NCBI GenBank assembly: GCA_947460975.1
Contig: CANHGO010000004.1
Span: 1 to 64,000, forward strand
Length of the DNA stretch: 64,000 bases
Source of the DNA: Cytophagaceae bacterium
GTDB taxonomy: Bacteria; Bacteroidota; Bacteroidia; Cytophagales; Spirosomataceae
Reading direction: 5' to 3'
Shown: piece by piece, positions 17,014 to 25,102 of the stretch
How positions within the stretch are numbered: position 1 is the stretch's first letter
Layout: each line of letters opens with the position of its first letter
Made by a program: the position numbers and the translations under genes
The notes under the pieces: generated by a model
The model's input: only the letters and a program-made list of their open reading frames with translations
Databases searched by the model: none
Told to the model about the DNA's origin: nothing

Positions 17014-18206
17014 ATTAACTTTCTTCTATTCACCTCTTTTTTTATTAGGGCAAATTCCCTAGATGTTTGACCGGCAATTGAGCTATTTTCCTCAGCGCGT
17101 CTAAATAAATAAGGCATCACCGATTCGATAGGTCCGTAGGGAACGTATTTGGCCACATTGTATCCAAAATGAGCCAAATTATAACTGATATTATCTGACA
17201 TGCCTAACAACTGCGCAAAGTGAATTTGTGGATGATTAGTTGATATGCCCATGGCATTCATCTTATCACATAAAAGAACGCAACTTTCTTCATTATGCGT
17301 TCCCACACAAAAATAAACGGTTTCTAAGTTATGTAAGCATAAATCCACTGCCGCATTAAAATCACGATCTGTATCATGCTTATTTTTATGTAAAGGCTCT
17401 GAATAGTTTTCCTCGTGGGAGCGTTGACGTTCTTTTTCTAAATAAGCTCCTCGGACCAATTTAACCCCTAAGTAATATTGCTGGTCTTTGGCCGATTTAA
17501 TCGCATTGGTCAAATTTCCAAGCATATCCACGCGGTACATTTGGAATGTATTGTAAATAATAACGCTGTTTTTATTGAATTTTTCCATCATTTCATAAGC
17601 GAGAAGGTCGATGGAATTTTGAATCCAACTTTCTTCCGCGTCGATGAATAATTTTACTTGTAAGTCAAACGCCTTTTGGCAAATTTCTAGCAAATATTCT
17701 TTGCTCAAAGCGAATGATGCCTCATCATCTTCGTCTAATGGACCTATTTGGAATTGTTCCATTAGTTCTGAACTAAAGATTCCTGTGACTTTAAAAACCG
17801 CAAAAGGTATCGAATGTTCTTGATGGGCTTTCTCGATCGTCCTTAAAATTTCATTTTTTGTTTTTTGAAATGATTTTTCATTTTCTTCCCCCTCCACTGA
17901 ATAATCGAGGATGGTTCCAATCGAAACTTTATTAAGTCCTTGAATCGTATTTTCACAATCAGTAATGGATTCTCCTCCGCAGAATTGTTGGAATATCGTG
18001 GTTTTTATGAGTTTTTTGATCGGAAAATGAAGAAAAAGGAACAATTTGATGAAAAAAGTGCCTAACTTTACAATCCAATTTTGATTCATTATAGCAAAAA
18101 TCCAATAGGCTTTTTGTAATTCGAAATTATTTTTGGAGGCAAAGGCGATGTGGGTGTCCTCAAAGGAAAGCTTTTTCAATTCGTTTGATGAAGTATTTTG
18201 GGTCAT
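17010..18206 (-). CDS. Proline dehydrogenase
   Basis: Monofunctional FAD-dependent proline dehydrogenase (PRODH) that oxidises proline to pyrroline-5-carboxylate. The TIM-barrel signature residues are present: LGVKLVRGAYLEKER (Lys/Arg binding region), FCVGTHNEES, YNVAKYVPYGPIESVMPYLFRRAEENSS with the substrate-binding RRxxEN motif near the C-terminus (about residues 366-371). No P5C dehydrogenase domain is fused, so it is the stand-alone type. 398 residues fits the Bacteroidota family. Coupling to lspA by an ATGA overlap looks organisational rather than functional. A -7 element (TATATTTG, 18232-18225) precedes the ATG. Confidence 0.93.
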   Translation of the reverse strand: MTQNTSSNELKKLSFEDTHIAFASKNNFELQKAYWIFAIMNQNWIVKLGTFFIKLFLFLHFPIKKLIKTTIFQQFCGGESITDCENTIQGLNKVSIGTILDYSVEGEENEKSFQKTKNEILRTIEKAHQEHSIPFAVFKVTGIFSSELMEQFQIGPLDEDDEASFALSKEYLLEICQKAFDLQVKLFIDAEESWIQNSIDLLAYEMMEKFNKNSVIIYNTFQMYRVDMLGNLTNAIKSAKDQQYYLGVKLVRGAYLEKERQRSHEENYSEPLHKNKHDTDRDFNAAVDLCLHNLETVYFCVGTHNEESCVLLCDKMNAMGISTNHPQIHFAQLLGMSDNISYNLAHFGYNVAKYVPYGPIESVMPYLFRRAEENSSIAGQTSREFALIKKEVNRRKLI

Positions 18207-18224
18207 TTAGTACAAAATTGCTTG

Positions 18225-18232
18225 CAAATATA
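18225..18232 (-). promoter_or_regulatory. -7 element upstream of proline dehydrogenase
   Basis: On the minus strand TATATTTG fits TAnnTTTG and lies 18 nt ahead of the ATG at 18206. No clear -33 TTG at the usual spacing. Confidence 0.4.
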
Positions 18233-18319
18233 AGAGTTTATATTGACCGATATTCGTATCATATTAAATAAATAATCATAAATCACAGGCGAAAGCTGCC
18301 TGAAAACGTAAGAAGTATT

Positions 18320-19414
18320 ATGAATGCCAATTTAGACATTATTCCTATGCAGGAATGGATTCAGACGGAAGGAAAACCCCTTATTATTGCGGGTCCATGT
18401 TCATCTGAAACGGAAGAGCAAGTTTTAGAAACAGCTCGTCGCATTAAAGCGGAGGGTTATGCACATATTATGCGTGCTGGGGTTTGGAAGCCACGGACAC
18501 GTCCAGGTAGTTTTGAAGGAATGGGAGAACCCGCTTTAAAGTGGTTAGTGGAAGCGAAAAAAGAAACTGGATTGCCATTGGCGATTGAGGTTGCGACTCC
18601 TGAGCATATTGAGCTGGCTTTGAAATACGGAGTAGATGTTTTGTGGATTGGTGCTCGTACTACGGTGAATCCATTCAATGTTCAAGATTTAGCTGATGCA
18701 CTTAAGGGTGTAGATGTTCCAGTATTAGTTAAAAATCCAGTTAATCCAGATTTAGCTCTTTGGGTAGGCGCATTTGAGCGTCTTCAAGGTTCTGGCATTA
18801 AAAAATTAGGTGCCATTCACCGTGGTTTTTCAAATGCCCAAGAAACAAAATACCGCAACTCGCCTATGTGGGCAATGGCGGTGGAGCTGAAGCGTTTATT
18901 CCCTCAAATGCCATTGATCGGAGATCCATCTCACATGGCTGGAAAGCGTGCTTTATTGATGGAATTATCCCAAAGAATACTTGATTTAAATTACGATGGT
19001 ATGATTATCGAGACGCACAGAGATCCTGATGCGGCTTGGTCTGATGCGTCCCAACAAGTTACCCCTGAGAAATTGGGTGAAATGTTACGTGAATTGGATG
19101 TTCGCAATGCCAATTATGGCGCTGATTTTTCAGATGAACTAGCTAGCCTTCGTGAGAAAATTGATAACATAGATCGCGAAGTATTAGAAGTTTTAGCTGC
19201 TCGCATGGCCGTAGTTGAAAAATTAGGTGAGTACAAGCGAGATAACAATGTAGCTGTTTTGCAATTAGATCGTTGGAAGCAACTTCATAGTGATCGTGCA
19301 AATCAAGCCAAAGGTTTAGCTTTATATCCTGAGTTTGTAGAGGAATTGTTTAAATTGATTCACTCGGAATCCATTCGTAAACAAACCGAAGTAATGAACT
19401 CGGCAACTGCATAA
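18320..19414 (+). CDS. Bifunctional DAHP synthase / chorismate mutase (type II)
   Basis: Residues 1-265 are a 3-deoxy-7-phosphoheptulonate synthase of the KDO8P-synthase-like class (IIAGPCSSETEEQVLETA, MRAGVWKPRTRPGSFEGMGEPAL, LVKNPVNPD, AIHRGFS, LIGDPSHMAGKR, IIETHRDPD), condensing PEP and erythrose-4-phosphate to open the shikimate pathway. Residues about 270-364 are an AroQ chorismate mutase (LREKIDNIDREVLEVLAARMAVVEKLGEYK), which turns chorismate into prephenate. The fusion is standard in Bacteroidota, where the mutase domain can transmit prephenate feedback. aroB, the next pathway enzyme, is about 3.5 kb downstream. Followed by a clear terminator. Confidence 0.94.
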   Translation: MNANLDIIPMQEWIQTEGKPLIIAGPCSSETEEQVLETARRIKAEGYAHIMRAGVWKPRTRPGSFEGMGEPALKWLVEAKKETGLPLAIEVATPEHIELALKYGVDVLWIGARTTVNPFNVQDLADALKGVDVPVLVKNPVNPDLALWVGAFERLQGSGIKKLGAIHRGFSNAQETKYRNSPMWAMAVELKRLFPQMPLIGDPSHMAGKRALLMELSQRILDLNYDGMIIETHRDPDAAWSDASQQVTPEKLGEMLRELDVRNANYGADFSDELASLREKIDNIDREVLEVLAARMAVVEKLGEYKRDNNVAVLQLDRWKQLHSDRANQAKGLALYPEFVEELFKLIHSESIRKQTEVMNSATA

Positions 19415-19450
19415 TTCACCGGTAAATAAAATTCCTTGTGAATAAATGTC

Positions 19451-19484
19451 AAAATCCCTCTGTATTTCAGGGGGATTTTTTTTT
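19451..19484 (+). terminator. Intrinsic terminator after DAHP synthase gene
   Basis: Twelve-base-pair stem AAAATCCCTCTG / CAGGGGGATTTT (one U-G wobble), loop TATTT, followed by a run of T to 19484. Confidence 0.85.
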
Positions 19485-19575
19485 GTCTCTTTGCAAATGC
19501 TGGAATTATAGTTCGCGAGTTTTTAAACCTTCTTTAACTTTCAATTTGTCAATGAATACCTTTTTGGGAACTTGA

Positions 19576-20478
19576 TTAATTCCCTTTGCTTACTTTGAAA
19601 CTACCATATACAACTAAGCTGATACCAAGGCATACGATTAGACTCGGAAATCCATGGCCCAAAAGGATTTCAATTAAGATCGAAAATAAAACACTGCTAT
19701 TTCCAATGGCCCCCACGATGCTTGTTTTTTCATTTAACAAGGCTTGAGTAGTGAAATATTGTACCCCGAGAGCCAAAAGGCCCATAATTAAGGCAAGCAA
19801 CCACTCGTTGGCAGTGGGTTCAATCCACTTCCCTGTCAGGAAACTATTTGGAAGATTTATAAACGTTCCAAAGCTCAATGAAAGAATCGAGGCAATGAGG
19901 CCAGCGCCCATGAATGAAATAACCACCCACCTGGAGTCATAATATTTTTGCGCTTCTTTGATCGCAATGTACCCTAAGGCCGTTCCGATTGCATAAATAA
20001 TGCCCGTGCTATGATGCAACAATGACCCGTTGGTCTCTGGCCTAAAAATCAGTATGATTCCACAAAACCCAATAAGCAAATGCAAGATTTGTTGGCGAGA
20101 TAATTTTTCAGAGGGAAATATGAAAAAACTAAAAATAGCGATGAACAAAGGAAATGCTTGGCCATAGGTATTTGTTAATGATAAACTTAAATGTTCCAGC
20201 GTATAAAATAAACAGTATAAGGTAAAGGCTCCTAGTATCCCTCGAAGGATAATGAAATATAATTTTCCGCCTTTTTGGACGGCTGGTTTTAGCCATAAAC
20301 TGGTAAATAAAAAGGGGAGGCCTACGGCACTTCTAAAAAATACCAACTGCACCGAGGAAAACTTTTCGCTTAAGTCTTTGGCCATGGCTGACATAGAAGC
20401 AAAGCAAAGTGAGGAAATCAACATAAAGAAGATTCCTTTTTTGGTTATTATAAATGAGGTGATTTTGGTAACTTGCAT
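19576..20478 (-). CDS. EamA/DMT family transporter
   Basis: Ten-helix drug/metabolite transporter superfamily protein made of two five-helix EamA repeats: helices can be read from FFMLISSLCFASMSAMA through FPSLIVCLGISLVVYGSF at the end, with the internal repeat starting near GIIYAIGTALGYIAIKEA. 300 residues is typical. Substrate is unknown; relatives export amino acids, nucleobases or other metabolites. It is divergent from ridA with 14 bp between the starts; the minus-strand -7-like element TATCTTTG (20493-20486) lies only 7 nt from the ATG and would give a leaderless or nearly leaderless mRNA. Confidence 0.85.
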   Translation of the reverse strand: MQVTKITSFIITKKGIFFMLISSLCFASMSAMAKDLSEKFSSVQLVFFRSAVGLPFLFTSLWLKPAVQKGGKLYFIILRGILGAFTLYCLFYTLEHLSLSLTNTYGQAFPLFIAIFSFFIFPSEKLSRQQILHLLIGFCGIILIFRPETNGSLLHHSTGIIYAIGTALGYIAIKEAQKYYDSRWVVISFMGAGLIASILSLSFGTFINLPNSFLTGKWIEPTANEWLLALIMGLLALGVQYFTTQALLNEKTSIVGAIGNSSVLFSILIEILLGHGFPSLIVCLGISLVVYGSFKVSKGN

Positions 20479-20485
20479 TTCATTT

Positions 20486-20493
20486 CAAAGATA
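20486..20493 (-). promoter_or_regulatory. -7 element for the EamA transporter, nearly leaderless
   Basis: TATCTTTG on the minus strand fits TAnnTTTG; it overlaps the first base of the ridA start codon and ends 7 nt before the transporter ATG. No supporting -33 found. Confidence 0.35.
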
Positions 20494-20864
20494 TGACAAA
20501 AAAAATAATTTTATCTACAGATGCTCCTGCTCCGATAGGTCCTTATTCACAGGCTGTTGAGGTGCAAGGAACCTTATATGTATCTGGTCAAATCGCCCTT
20601 TCCACCTTTGAATCAGGTGCAAGCATTGAAGAAGAAACTGATCAAGTCATGAAAAACTTGGGGTATATTTTAAAAGAAGCGGGATATACTTTTGAACATG
20701 TTGTTAAGTGTTCGATTTTTATTCAGGATATGAATCATTTTGGTCAAATCAATGGGGTATATGGTCAATATTTCACGACAAATCCACCAGCTCGTGAGAC
20801 CGTAGAAGTCGCTCGATTACCCAAAAATGTGCGTGTAGAGATTTCTTGTATTGCCTATAAATAA
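20493..20864 (+). CDS. ridA: RidA family enamine/imine deaminase
   Basis: Small trimeric cytosolic protein that hydrolyses reactive 2-aminoacrylate and related enamines released by PLP enzymes. The 123-residue product covers the whole family: APAPIGPYSQAVEV near the start, YVSGQIAL, and the signature NPPARETVEVARLPKNVRVEISCIA at the C-terminus, with the Arg that binds the substrate carboxylate in PARET. It lies 6 bp before gltX and is probably co-transcribed. The start is the ATG at 20493, facing the EamA transporter gene. Confidence 0.92.
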   Translation: MTKKIILSTDAPAPIGPYSQAVEVQGTLYVSGQIALSTFESGASIEEETDQVMKNLGYILKEAGYTFEHVVKCSIFIQDMNHFGQINGVYGQYFTTNPPARETVEVARLPKNVRVEISCIAYK

Positions 20865-20870
20865 TCAAAT

Positions 20871-22373
20871 ATGTCTAAAAAATTAAGAGTTCGATTTGCC
20901 CCAAGTCCCACAGGTGCTTTGCATATAGGAGGTGTTCGAACCGCTTTATATAATTATTTATTAGCGCATAAATTAGGGGGTACTTTTATTTTACGTATTG
21001 AAGATACAGATCAAACTCGATTTGTAGAAGGTGCTGAAAACTATATTTTAGATGCTTTAAAATGGTTGGGCATTATGCCCGACGAAGGAATCGGAGTAGG
21101 TGGCCCACATGAACCTTATCGACAAAGCGAGCGCAAGGAGTTATATAAAGTGTATGCAGACGAATTAATCAATTCAGGAAAAGCGTACTATGCTTTTGAC
21201 ACCTCCGAGGAGTTGGATGCGATGCGAGCTATTTATGAAAGTAAAGGTAGTGCATTTCAATACAATGCTTTGACAAGAGTCAAATTAAAGAATTCTTTGT
21301 CGATGTCGGAGCAAGAAGTACAAGATATCATTGCTTCCGGTACACCTTATGTCATTCGCTTGAAAGTTCCGGCCAAGGCAGAAATACGTTTCCAAGATAG
21401 TATACGCGATTGGGTACATGTTCACACGTCAAGCATCGATGATAAAGTCTTAATGAAGTCGGATGGCATGCCCACCTATCATTTAGCGAATGTCGTAGAT
21501 GACCATATTATGGAAATCACGCACGTGATTCGTGGAGAGGAATGGCTTCCATCAGCTCCATTACATATATTGTTGTACCAGGCTTTTGGTTGGCAGCCGC
21601 CACAATTTGCCCATTTACCCTTACTTTTAAAGCCGGAAGGGAATGGAAAGCTTTCCAAAAGAGATGCAGATTTAGGTGGATTTCCAGTCTTTCCTTTAGA
21701 ATGGAAAGATCCACAAACAGGCGTTATTTCAAAGGGCTTTAAACAAGAGGGATATTTACCAGCGGCGATGATTAATTTCCTGGCTTTTTTAGGTTGGAAC
21801 CCAGGGACCGAACAGGAGTTATTTTCAATTGATGAATTGATATCCGCTTTTTCATTAGAGCGAATCAATAAGGCAGGGGCTAAATTTGACGTAAATAAAG
21901 CAAAGTGGTTTAACGAGCAATACCTTAAATTACAAGATGTCACTAGCCTAGCTGCACAATATTTACCTGATTTGCCAAAGAAGGAAGCGGAATCATTTGT
22001 GCATTTGTTTTTGGATCGAATTACTTTTCCTCAGGAATTAGGTGAAAAAGTGAAGGAGTTTACGGAATTGCCATCGGCCTATGAAGAGGAAGTGGTGCAA
22101 AATAAATGGAATGAAGAGTCTCAAAAAGGTTTACAGGTATTAAATGATACCTTGCCATTTGTGGAGTTGTGGGAAGCGGATGCTATTAAGTCATTCATTC
22201 AGGTGAAATTAGAAGAAGCGGGCATCAAAATGGGAAAGGTGATGCAAATGCTACGTGTCGCATTAAGTGGAAATGGGGCAGGGCCAGATTTAATGATTTC
22301 AATGGAATTGTGGGGTAAGGAGCAGGTTTTGCTTCGGCTTAATAAAGCAATTGAGACCTTCGGCAAAAGATAA
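20871..22373 (+). CDS. gltX: Glutamate--tRNA ligase
   Basis: Class I aminoacyl-tRNA synthetase charging tRNA-Glu. The HIGH motif is SPTGALHIGGVRTALYNYL (residues about 11-29) and the KMSKS-equivalent is GKLSKRDADLG. The anticodon-binding alpha-helical domain occupies the last 150 residues. 500 residues is typical. The neighbouring gatC belongs to the tRNA-dependent amidotransferase, which may correct Glu-tRNA-Gln; whether this enzyme is discriminating is not readable here, though tRNA-Gln lies elsewhere in the window. In the same run as ridA, the small 22375 ORF and gatC. Confidence 0.96.
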   Translation: MSKKLRVRFAPSPTGALHIGGVRTALYNYLLAHKLGGTFILRIEDTDQTRFVEGAENYILDALKWLGIMPDEGIGVGGPHEPYRQSERKELYKVYADELINSGKAYYAFDTSEELDAMRAIYESKGSAFQYNALTRVKLKNSLSMSEQEVQDIIASGTPYVIRLKVPAKAEIRFQDSIRDWVHVHTSSIDDKVLMKSDGMPTYHLANVVDDHIMEITHVIRGEEWLPSAPLHILLYQAFGWQPPQFAHLPLLLKPEGNGKLSKRDADLGGFPVFPLEWKDPQTGVISKGFKQEGYLPAAMINFLAFLGWNPGTEQELFSIDELISAFSLERINKAGAKFDVNKAKWFNEQYLKLQDVTSLAAQYLPDLPKKEAESFVHLFLDRITFPQELGEKVKEFTELPSAYEEEVVQNKWNEESQKGLQVLNDTLPFVELWEADAIKSFIQVKLEEAGIKMGKVMQMLRVALSGNGAGPDLMISMELWGKEQVLLRLNKAIETFGKR

Positions 22374-22374
22374 A

Positions 22375-22566
22375 ATGGCAAAAAAAATAATCAAGCCGGT
22401 CGAAAAAAAACCCAAAGTACATCCAAATTTGGAGGGTTTTGAGATGAAAATTGATTCTTTTGGTCAAATCATTTCGTCGATGGATCGAGACCAATTGAAT
22501 TCCTTTTTAGATAAGGAAATGCCAGAAGATAAAAAGTTAATCCAGAAAGACGATGAAAGTAAATAA
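22375..22566 (+). CDS. Small conserved-type hypothetical protein (63 aa)
   Basis: Start is the ATG at 22375, one base after the gltX stop; a TTG at 22351 inside gltX is less likely. The product is basic at the N-terminus (AKKIIKPVEKKPK) and acidic at the C-terminus (EDKKLIQKDDESK), with a compact centre LEGFEMKIDSFGQIISSMDRDQLNSFL. I recall similar short unnamed proteins in other Bacteroidota, but no function is known to me. It overlaps gatC by 14 bp (22553-22566), which argues for coupled translation and that it is a real gene. Confidence 0.65.
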   Translation: MAKKIIKPVEKKPKVHPNLEGFEMKIDSFGQIISSMDRDQLNSFLDKEMPEDKKLIQKDDESK

Positions 22567-22840
22567 GGAAGATGTTTTAAAGATTGCACATTTGGCTCGT
22601 TTGGAATTAAATCCGAATGAAATCGAACCCATGCAAGAATCGATCAACAAGGTGCTTGACTGGATGGAAGCGCTTAATGCGGTGAATACGGATCAAGTGG
22701 AACCCTTAGTGCACATGACTCCGGCCATGAATCAATTTCGGGAGGATGTGGCGAAACAAGATTTGTCTAGGGAAAAAGCATTGGCTTTGGGGCCGGATAC
22801 CAGCGAGCAATATTTTAAAGTACCGCAGGTAATCGAATAA
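22553..22840 (+). CDS. gatC: Aspartyl/glutamyl-tRNA amidotransferase subunit C
   Basis: GatC wraps around GatA/GatB in the amidotransferase that converts misacylated Glu-tRNA-Gln or Asp-tRNA-Asn to the correct amide. The family pattern is clear: DVLKIAHLARLELN at the N-terminus, the helix about IEPMQESINKVLDWMEALN, then VEPLVHM and a C-terminal FREDVAKQDLSREKALALGPDTSEQYFKVPQVIE. 95 residues is standard. gatA and gatB are not in the window. It overlaps the small ORF upstream and its stop abuts the stop of convergent aroB without a single intervening base. Confidence 0.93.
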   Translation: MKVNKEDVLKIAHLARLELNPNEIEPMQESINKVLDWMEALNAVNTDQVEPLVHMTPAMNQFREDVAKQDLSREKALALGPDTSEQYFKVPQVIE

Positions 22841-23869
22841 TTAATTCAAGTAATACTGAATAGCTTTCTTCATTTCTAAAGCACTAACAGGGATGTCATA
22901 TCCACAATCACCTATTCCGGTCAACAAAGAAAAACGAATTTCTTTGCCTTTGTTCTTTTTATCTTGAGCGGTTAATGAAATGATTTTTGAGATTTCTTCA
23001 GCATGTAATTTGACGCGACCGTAGTTTTCGAATAAATAGGATTCTATTTCTTCAAGTTCTTGCAGACTAATTAAATCACGTTGATGCGAAATAAATGCCT
23101 CTACAATCATGCCGATGGCAATAGCCTCTCCATGTAAAATCTTCCTTTTTCCCTTATCGAGTAAATAGGTTTCAATGGCATGGCCTAAAGTATGGCCAAA
23201 ATTCAAAATTTTACGTAGGCCCGCTTCTTTGGGATCTTCTAAAACGACCGCTTCTTTGATCGCAACCGAATGAGCAATTAATTTAGCTAAATCCAATTCC
23301 TCGAAACTTTGTTGGCGTATCAAATTCCATTCCTGCGCATCGCGAATTAAACAATGCTTGATAATTTCAGCAAAGCCAGATTTTTTTTGTTGGATCGATA
23401 GGGTGTCAATAAATTTTGGATCAATTAACACCGTTTTGGGTAATTGGAAAACTCCGATATGATTTTTAAGTCCTTGGAAGTCGATGCCTAATTTCCCTCC
23501 AACACTTGCGTCTACTTGTGCTAATAATGTAGTGGGAATTTGAATAAAATCGATTCCTCTTTTGTAGGTGGAGGCACAAAAACCTCCCAAATCACCTATA
23601 ACACCACCACCTAAATTGACCAATAAACTATGCCGGTCCATATTGGCCTGCGTCATTCGATCCCAAACACGTTCACACGTAGCTAAGTTTTTATGATGCT
23701 CCCCAGATTTAATTAGAATTTTGGTGAAATTGGTGGGCAACAAATCTTGAATGATGGGCAAACAATATTTGTTAGTAAATTCATCGACCAAAATAGCGAT
23801 ATGTGAATAATCGTTCTGGGCAAAAAAAGTGGCCAATGATTCAGAAATGGGTGCTATTTTAACGGTCAT
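22841..23869 (-). CDS. aroB: 3-dehydroquinate synthase
   Basis: Second shikimate-pathway enzyme: NAD+ and metal-dependent cyclisation of DAHP to 3-dehydroquinate. The ATG at 23869 (MTVKIAPISES) is chosen over the ATG at 23896, which adds nine hydrophobic residues not expected in the family. Signatures: NLGGGVIGDLGGFCASTYKRGIDF, IPTTLLAQVDASVGGK (NAD and substrate site), FAEIIKH with a metal ligand, and the LNFGHTLGHAIE zinc histidines. About 342 residues. A -7 element (TATTTTTG, 23901-23894) lies 24 nt upstream on the minus strand. It works directly after the DAHP synthase encoded at 18.3 kb. Confidence 0.95.
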   Translation of the reverse strand: MTVKIAPISESLATFFAQNDYSHIAILVDEFTNKYCLPIIQDLLPTNFTKILIKSGEHHKNLATCERVWDRMTQANMDRHSLLVNLGGGVIGDLGGFCASTYKRGIDFIQIPTTLLAQVDASVGGKLGIDFQGLKNHIGVFQLPKTVLIDPKFIDTLSIQQKKSGFAEIIKHCLIRDAQEWNLIRQQSFEELDLAKLIAHSVAIKEAVVLEDPKEAGLRKILNFGHTLGHAIETYLLDKGKRKILHGEAIAIGMIVEAFISHQRDLISLQELEEIESYLFENYGRVKLHAEEISKIISLTAQDKKNKGKEIRFSLLTGIGDCGYDIPVSALEMKKAIQYYLN

Positions 23870-23893
23870 TTGCGTTGAAATTCTAATTATTAT

Positions 23894-23901
23894 CAAAAAT
23901 A
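23894..23901 (-). promoter_or_regulatory. -7 element upstream of aroB
   Basis: Minus-strand TATTTTTG (TAnnTTTG) 24 nt before the aroB ATG; the only CAA on the plus strand nearby gives a 12-nt spacer, too short for the usual -33. Confidence 0.35.
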
Positions 23902-23946
23902 CCTAGAATTTATCAAATTGGGAGCATGAGAAACCTAATTTTGGTT

Positions 23947-23976
23947 TTGTTGTATGCATTTTCTTGCCTAATTTTG
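23947..23976 (+). promoter_or_regulatory. Bacteroidota-type promoter for the pyruvate dehydrogenase beta gene
   Basis: TTG at 23947-23949, 19-nt spacer, TAATTTTG at 23969-23976; 33 nt before the ATG at 24010. The -7 element is embedded in a small palindrome (CCTAAT at 23967-23972 and ATTAGG at 23983-23988), so a hairpin or an operator over the start site is possible. Confidence 0.6.
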
Positions 23977-24009
23977 CTCCCGATTAGGTTGCATACTTAA
24001 TTTATCATT

Positions 24010-24993
24010 ATGAGAGAAATTCAATTTAGAGAAGCCTTGCGTGAAGCCATGCAAGAAGAAATGCGAACTGATTCAACGGTTTTCCTATTAGGAGAAGAGG
24101 TGGCTGAATATAATGGGGCCTATAAAGTTTCCCAGGGTATGTTGGACGAGTTTGGTCCGGATCGTGTAATCGATACGCCAATCGCTGAATTGGGATTTGG
24201 AGGGATTGCAGTAGGTGCTGCTGCCAATGGATTGAGGCCTATCGTAGAATTTATGACATTCAATTTTTCTTTAGTCGCTATAGACCAAGTAATTAATTCG
24301 GCATCAAAGATTATGTCCATGTCAGGCGGACAATATTATTGTCCGATTGTATTTAGAGGGCCTACTGGAAATGCGGGCCAATTATCATCTCAACATTCAT
24401 CTAATTTTGAAAATTGGTTTGCCAATACACCTGGTTTAAAAGTGGTTGTTCCATCAAATCCAGCGGATGCAAAAGGTTTGTTGAAAGCTTCTATTCGTGA
24501 CAATGACCCCGTTATTTTTATGGAGTCGGAAGTAATGTATGGAGATAAAGGTTTAGTTCCAGATGGAGAATATTTGATCCCAATCGGGAAAGCCAATATT
24601 GTAAAAGCAGGTAAAGACGTCACTTTAGTGACCTTCGGCAAAATGTTATCTCGTGTTGTGATGCCCGCGGTGGAGGAGTTGGAGAAGCAAGGGATTTCCG
24701 TTGAGGTGATTGATTTGCGCAGTGTACGCCCTATTGATTATTTGACCGTGGTGGAATCAGTGAAAAAAACCAATCGCTGTGTGGTGGTTGAAGAAGCAAA
24801 TCCATTAGCCGCTATTTCATCTGAAATCGCTTATCATTTGCAGCGTTGGGCTTTTGATTTCTTAGATGCTCCGGTCATTCGTGTAAATTCACGTGACTTA
24901 CCTTTGCCTTATGCGCCTACCTTAATTGAAGAAATTTTACCGAGTGTAGAAAGAACTATTAAAGCAGTGAAACAAGTTTTATATAAATCTTAA
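24010..24993 (+). CDS. pdhB: Pyruvate dehydrogenase E1 component, beta subunit
   Basis: Transketolase-like beta chain of the alpha2-beta2 E1 enzyme that, with thiamine diphosphate, decarboxylates pyruvate for acetyl-CoA synthesis. Seen: REALREAMQEEMRTDSTVFLLGEEVAEYNGAYKVSQGM at the N-terminus with the ThDP-contacting Glu, DTPIAELGFGGIAVGAA, SSQHSSNFENWFANTPGLKVVVPSNPADAKGL, and the C-terminal transketolase_C domain (VEVIDLRSVRPIDYLTV). 327 residues is typical. The alpha subunit and E2 are not adjacent, so the complex is encoded at scattered loci. A branched-chain 2-oxoacid dehydrogenase beta chain is the main alternative. Own promoter and terminator, so monocistronic. Confidence 0.9.
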   Translation: MREIQFREALREAMQEEMRTDSTVFLLGEEVAEYNGAYKVSQGMLDEFGPDRVIDTPIAELGFGGIAVGAAANGLRPIVEFMTFNFSLVAIDQVINSASKIMSMSGGQYYCPIVFRGPTGNAGQLSSQHSSNFENWFANTPGLKVVVPSNPADAKGLLKASIRDNDPVIFMESEVMYGDKGLVPDGEYLIPIGKANIVKAGKDVTLVTFGKMLSRVVMPAVEELEKQGISVEVIDLRSVRPIDYLTVVESVKKTNRCVVVEEANPLAAISSEIAYHLQRWAFDFLDAPVIRVNSRDLPLPYAPTLIEEILPSVERTIKAVKQVLYKS

Positions 24994-25011
24994 TTTTATA
25001 TTTAAAGCATT

Positions 25012-25046
25012 AAAAAACCCGAAGCAGCAGATGCTTCGGGTTTTTT
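25012..25046 (+). terminator. Intrinsic terminator after pdhB
   Basis: Perfect stem AAAAAACCCGAAGCA / TGCTTCGGGTTTTTT with a GCAGA loop and T-run; the A-run on the left makes it potentially bidirectional for the convergent htrA gene. Confidence 0.9.
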
Positions 25047-25102
25047 GTTTATCAGAAAATTAGATTTTGAAATCAGGTAAACGATTCACCTGAAATCTGT
25101 GT

